64,000 nucleotides of DNA, taken from NCBI RefSeq assembly GCF_018986735.1, contig NZ_CP065521.1, positions 1,674,001 to 1,738,000 on the forward strand, written 5' to 3'. Of this stretch, positions 63,689 through 64,000 are shown in pieces. The notes below the pieces were generated by a model that saw nothing but the letters and a program-made list of their open reading frames with translations, did no database searches and was not told where the DNA came from. A program made the position numbers and the translations under genes. The stretch comes from Schaalia sp. 19OD2882 (GTDB lineage Bacteria > Actinomycetota > Actinomycetes > Actinomycetales > Actinomycetaceae). The first letter of the stretch is position 1, and the number at the start of each line of letters is the position of its first letter.

Positions 63689-64000
63689 TCAGCAGGCGCC
63701 GAGGCGCTCGATCAGCCAAGTCTTGACCTCACCCAGCGGGATGCGTTCCTGGACCATCGTGTCGCGGTCGCGCACGGTCACGGCCCCGTCCTGGACCGAA
63801 TCGAAGTCGTAGGTGACGCAGTACGGGGTGCCGATCTCGTCCTGGCGGCGATAGCGGCGGCCCACCGCGCCGGCGTCATCGTAGTCGACGTTCCAGATCT
63901 GGCGCAGTTCCGCAGCCAACTCCCTCGCCGGGCCGGTCAGTTCATCCTTGCGCGAGAGCGGGAAGACGGCCACTTTGACCGGGGACAGGCGCGGATCCAA
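63689..64000 (-). CDS. glyS: Glycyl-tRNA synthetase, C-terminal part
   Basis: The last 103 residues of a class II glycyl-tRNA synthetase of the dimeric type, entering from beyond base 64000. The fragment is the anticodon-binding domain: [35 protein letters not shown] and [13 protein letters not shown] are typical. The methionine at the right edge is internal. It is an essential housekeeping gene and marks the right border of the inserted PadR/hydrolase/giant-gene segment. Confidence 0.93.
   Translation of the reverse strand: MDPRLSPVKVAVFPLSRKDELTGPARELAAELRQIWNVDYDDAGAVGRRYRRQDEIGTPYCVTYDFDSVQDGAVTVRDRDTMVQERIPLGEVKTWLIERLGAC

Overview
This window comes from a high-GC (about 70% by eye) Gram-positive actinobacterium, most likely of the Actinomycetaceae (Actinomyces/Schaalia type). 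The basis is gene content and order: rnj, dapA, dapB, an M16 peptidase, pnp, rpsO, ribF, truB, rbfA, infB, ylxR, nusA, rimP, dnaG, dgt, aroD, dusB and glyS lie mostly on the minus strand, in the order familiar from actinobacterial chromosomes. GTG starts, short stop/start overlaps and hairpins without strong U-tracts are common. The window cuts rnj at its left end and glyS at its right end.

Layout. (1) 1-1206: ribonuclease J. (2) 1346-14709: a carnitine-type operon and its electron-transfer partner, inserted between rnj and dapA, which are neighbours in many actinobacteria. It encodes close homologues of CaiA, CaiB and CaiC and all four FixABCX proteins. A MaoC-type hot-dog hydratase stands where CaiD is expected, two MFS carriers stand where CaiT is expected, and there is an HSL-type esterase, a metallo-beta-lactamase-fold hydrolase and a divergently transcribed TetR regulator with palindromic candidate operators. 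(3) 15233-34599: mostly housekeeping (lysine biosynthesis, RNA processing, translation initiation) plus a lipoprotein and an amidase. (4) 35261-36700: a DUF559/AbiEi-like gene bracketed by 20-bp-period repeats. (5) 36772-40117: dnaG and dgt. (6) 40674-51673: a two-component system behind a tightly overlapping seven-gene operon (three glycosyltransferases, an ABC exporter, two APH-fold kinases, UDP-glucose dehydrogenase), with a divergent GH13-like probable pseudoenzyme. (7) 53163-55311: aroD and dusB. (8) 55423-63450: a PadR regulator, a frameshifted alpha/beta hydrolase, and a single 2208-residue protein fusing a HEPN domain, a transglutaminase-like domain, DUF4011, an SF1 helicase, an MTES_1575-type endonuclease and DUF3320. 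This last protein is a predicted defence factor and sits between dusB and glyS.

How the parts work together. The Cai/Fix set predicts import of carnitine (or a related betaine or ester), CoA activation by CaiC/CaiB, dehydration by the MaoC protein and reduction by CaiA with electrons delivered by FixABCX. The glycan operon predicts assembly and export of a small, probably uronic-acid-containing glycoconjugate. The large HEPN-helicase-nuclease and the DUF559 gene are visibly less GC-rich than their neighbours and look like acquired accessory genes. All assignments are from reading the sequence; no database search was run.
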